Assembly (NCBI GenBank): GCA_022749755.1
Contig: CM040440.1
Coordinates: 15,611,269-15,675,268 of the forward strand
Length of the DNA: 64,000 nt
Origin: Azadirachta indica
Lineage: Eukaryota; Streptophyta; Magnoliopsida; Sapindales; Meliaceae
Reading direction: 5' to 3'
This document shows positions 62,997-64,000 of this stretch, piece after piece. A model generated the notes under the pieces. It did no database searches. It was not told the DNA's origin and saw only the letters and a program-made list of their open reading frames with translations. Each line of letters begins with the position of its first letter. Position 1 is the stretch's first letter. Position numbers and translations under genes: made by a program.

Positions 62997-64000
62997 ATGG
63001 GGGATCTGTACGCCTTGGATTTTGACGGAGTTCTCTGCGACAGCTGCGGAGAGAGCTCACTTTCTGCCGTCAAGGTCGTCTCCCTCCGTCTACTTTCTTC
63101 AGTAGTGCGACTAATGAGAAAATCAGTGGGAAAATCAGTTTATTTGACTTTGTTTTTCATTAATTATTTAATCTCTTTTTAGGCAGCCAAAGTGAGATGG
63201 CTGGGTTTATTTGACGGCGTGGATTCCATCACGGAGGATTGGATTGTTGATCAAATGCACAAAGTAAGCTTTTTTTATTGGGGAATTTGATGTCAACGAC
63301 AATTTTCATTTGTTAGCTGGAATTTTCACGAATTAACTAAGTAAAATGAATTCTTCCTTTCATTTTTTTCGTCTGCCTGAAATGGAAGTACTGTACAATT
63401 AGAGAATATAAAGAAATCAGTGTTCTTTTGCTATTTAACAGATTTTTGAACGCTGAAGGTAGTTTCTAAACGAGAAAAGTTTAGTCATAAAAGCATAGGT
63501 TTTTGTTTCTTTGGTTGATAACTTATGTTTGAAATTGGAAAATCGGGTTGGAAAGCTCTGTTGAAGCTCATTGGTGCCTTAATTTATTTCAGGTGCGACC
63601 TGTGGTGGAAACAGGATATGAAAATGTGTTATTGGTGAGGTTGCTGCTGGAGATGAGAATGCCTTCTATACAGAAATCGTCGGTTGGTATATAGCAGTTA
63701 TTTTATGGATATATTAAATGGCTGAGAACATGTCCTGGATTCAAACTTTCGTTTTTGTTTAGAATGGTACTATTCATAAATTCTCTTTCTTAGATTTCAA
63801 GAATTAATATGGTACTGAGGACTGTGATTCAACTTGCAAGGTTGCAGAGGGACTCACAGTGGCGGGGATACTGGAGAACTGGTCCAGGATAAAACCTGTC
63901 ATTATGGAAGAATGGAGTGAGAATAGAGATGCTCTAATTGATCTTTTTGGAAAGGTCAGAGATGAATGGATGGATAAGGACTTGACAACTTGGATTGGTG
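62997..64000 (+). CDS. HAD-like hydrolase, partial (cut by window end)
   Basis: The first four exons are present: 62997-63074, 63183-63263, 63593-63682 and 63841 to the window edge. The N-terminus MGDLYALDFDGVLCDSC carries the haloacid-dehalogenase motif I (DFDGV), in which the first Asp is the nucleophile. The sequence then continues with KVRWLGLFDGVDS, EDWIVDQMHK, RPVVETGYENVLLVRLL and GILENWSRIKP. This matches the plant protein encoded by Arabidopsis At2g45990, whose substrate I do not know. The second Asp of motif I is present, suggesting phosphatase-type chemistry. The remaining motifs lie beyond the window. The first donor is GTCGTC, a weak but usable site chosen because it keeps the known protein sequence in frame. 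Confidence 0.9.

Noticed and set aside
1..64000. CRISPR arrays, prokaryotic operons, rRNA or tRNA genes
   Set aside because: No regularly spaced repeats, ribosome-binding-site gene clusters or tRNA-like foldable sequences were recognised; the DNA is clearly plant nuclear.

Overview
This is plant nuclear DNA, almost certainly from a eudicot. Genes have many small GT-AG introns, AT-rich intergenic DNA, LTR retrotransposons primed by initiator-Met tRNA, and plant-only families (U-box/USP receptor-like kinase, cutin-type GPAT, CYP86A, PHT4 transporter, ATG8-interacting protein). About nine genes in 64 kb suggests a compact genome. A woody rosid such as Citrus would fit, but nothing here proves the species.

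Layout. 0.9-6.2 kb (+): PUB33-like USP/kinase/U-box gene. 6.2-14.1 kb: repeat-rich stretch with a decayed Copia element (8071-13359, 5-bp target duplication, minus orientation) sitting inside a pseudogene fragment of the cohesin subunit SCC3. 16.9-23.8 kb (+): signal peptide peptidase-like protease of the SPPL4 type. 25.2-28.0 kb (-): SKP1-like protein of the ASK20/ASK21 type. 30.9-31.7 kb (+): broken PIP1 aquaporin, with a second PIP scrap at 32.3 kb. 33.1-35.0 kb: compact LTR element that carries only a gag ORF (TR-GAG-like). 36.4-39.1 kb (+): GPAT4/8-type sn-2 glycerol-3-phosphate acyltransferase. 40.9-46.5 kb (+): PHT4;4-type plastid ascorbate/phosphate transporter. 48.0-49.6 kb (-): single-exon CYP86A fatty-acid omega-hydroxylase. 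50-55 kb: AT-rich gene-free DNA. 55.0-57.5 kb (-): ORC5. 59.2-60.9 kb (-): ATI1/ATI2-type ATG8-interacting protein. 63.0 kb to the window end (+): HAD-like hydrolase, cut by the edge.

How the genes relate. CYP86A and GPAT4/8 act in consecutive steps of cutin monomer synthesis and lie only about 9 kb apart, with the PHT4;4 gene between them. From memory of Arabidopsis locus numbers, the same neighbours recur in several duplicated blocks: At1g01600-01650 (CYP86A4, GPAT4, PIP1;3, SPPL4), At2g45910-45990 (PUB33, ASK20, PIP1;2, CYP86A8, ATI1, HAD) and At4g00360-00430 (CYP86A2, PHT4;4, GPAT8, PIP1;4). The window therefore looks like a relatively unfractionated ancestral block. The PIP1 gene of that block is a pseudogene here. 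ORC5 is the gene I cannot place in those blocks.

I found no CRISPR array, biosynthetic operon or clearly new enzyme system. The more unusual items are the gag-only LTR element, the nested Copia/SCC3 relic, the dead syntenic aquaporin, a GC-AG intron, and the cutin gene neighbourhood. Exon limits were read by eye from splice signals and reading frame; no search or expression data were used.
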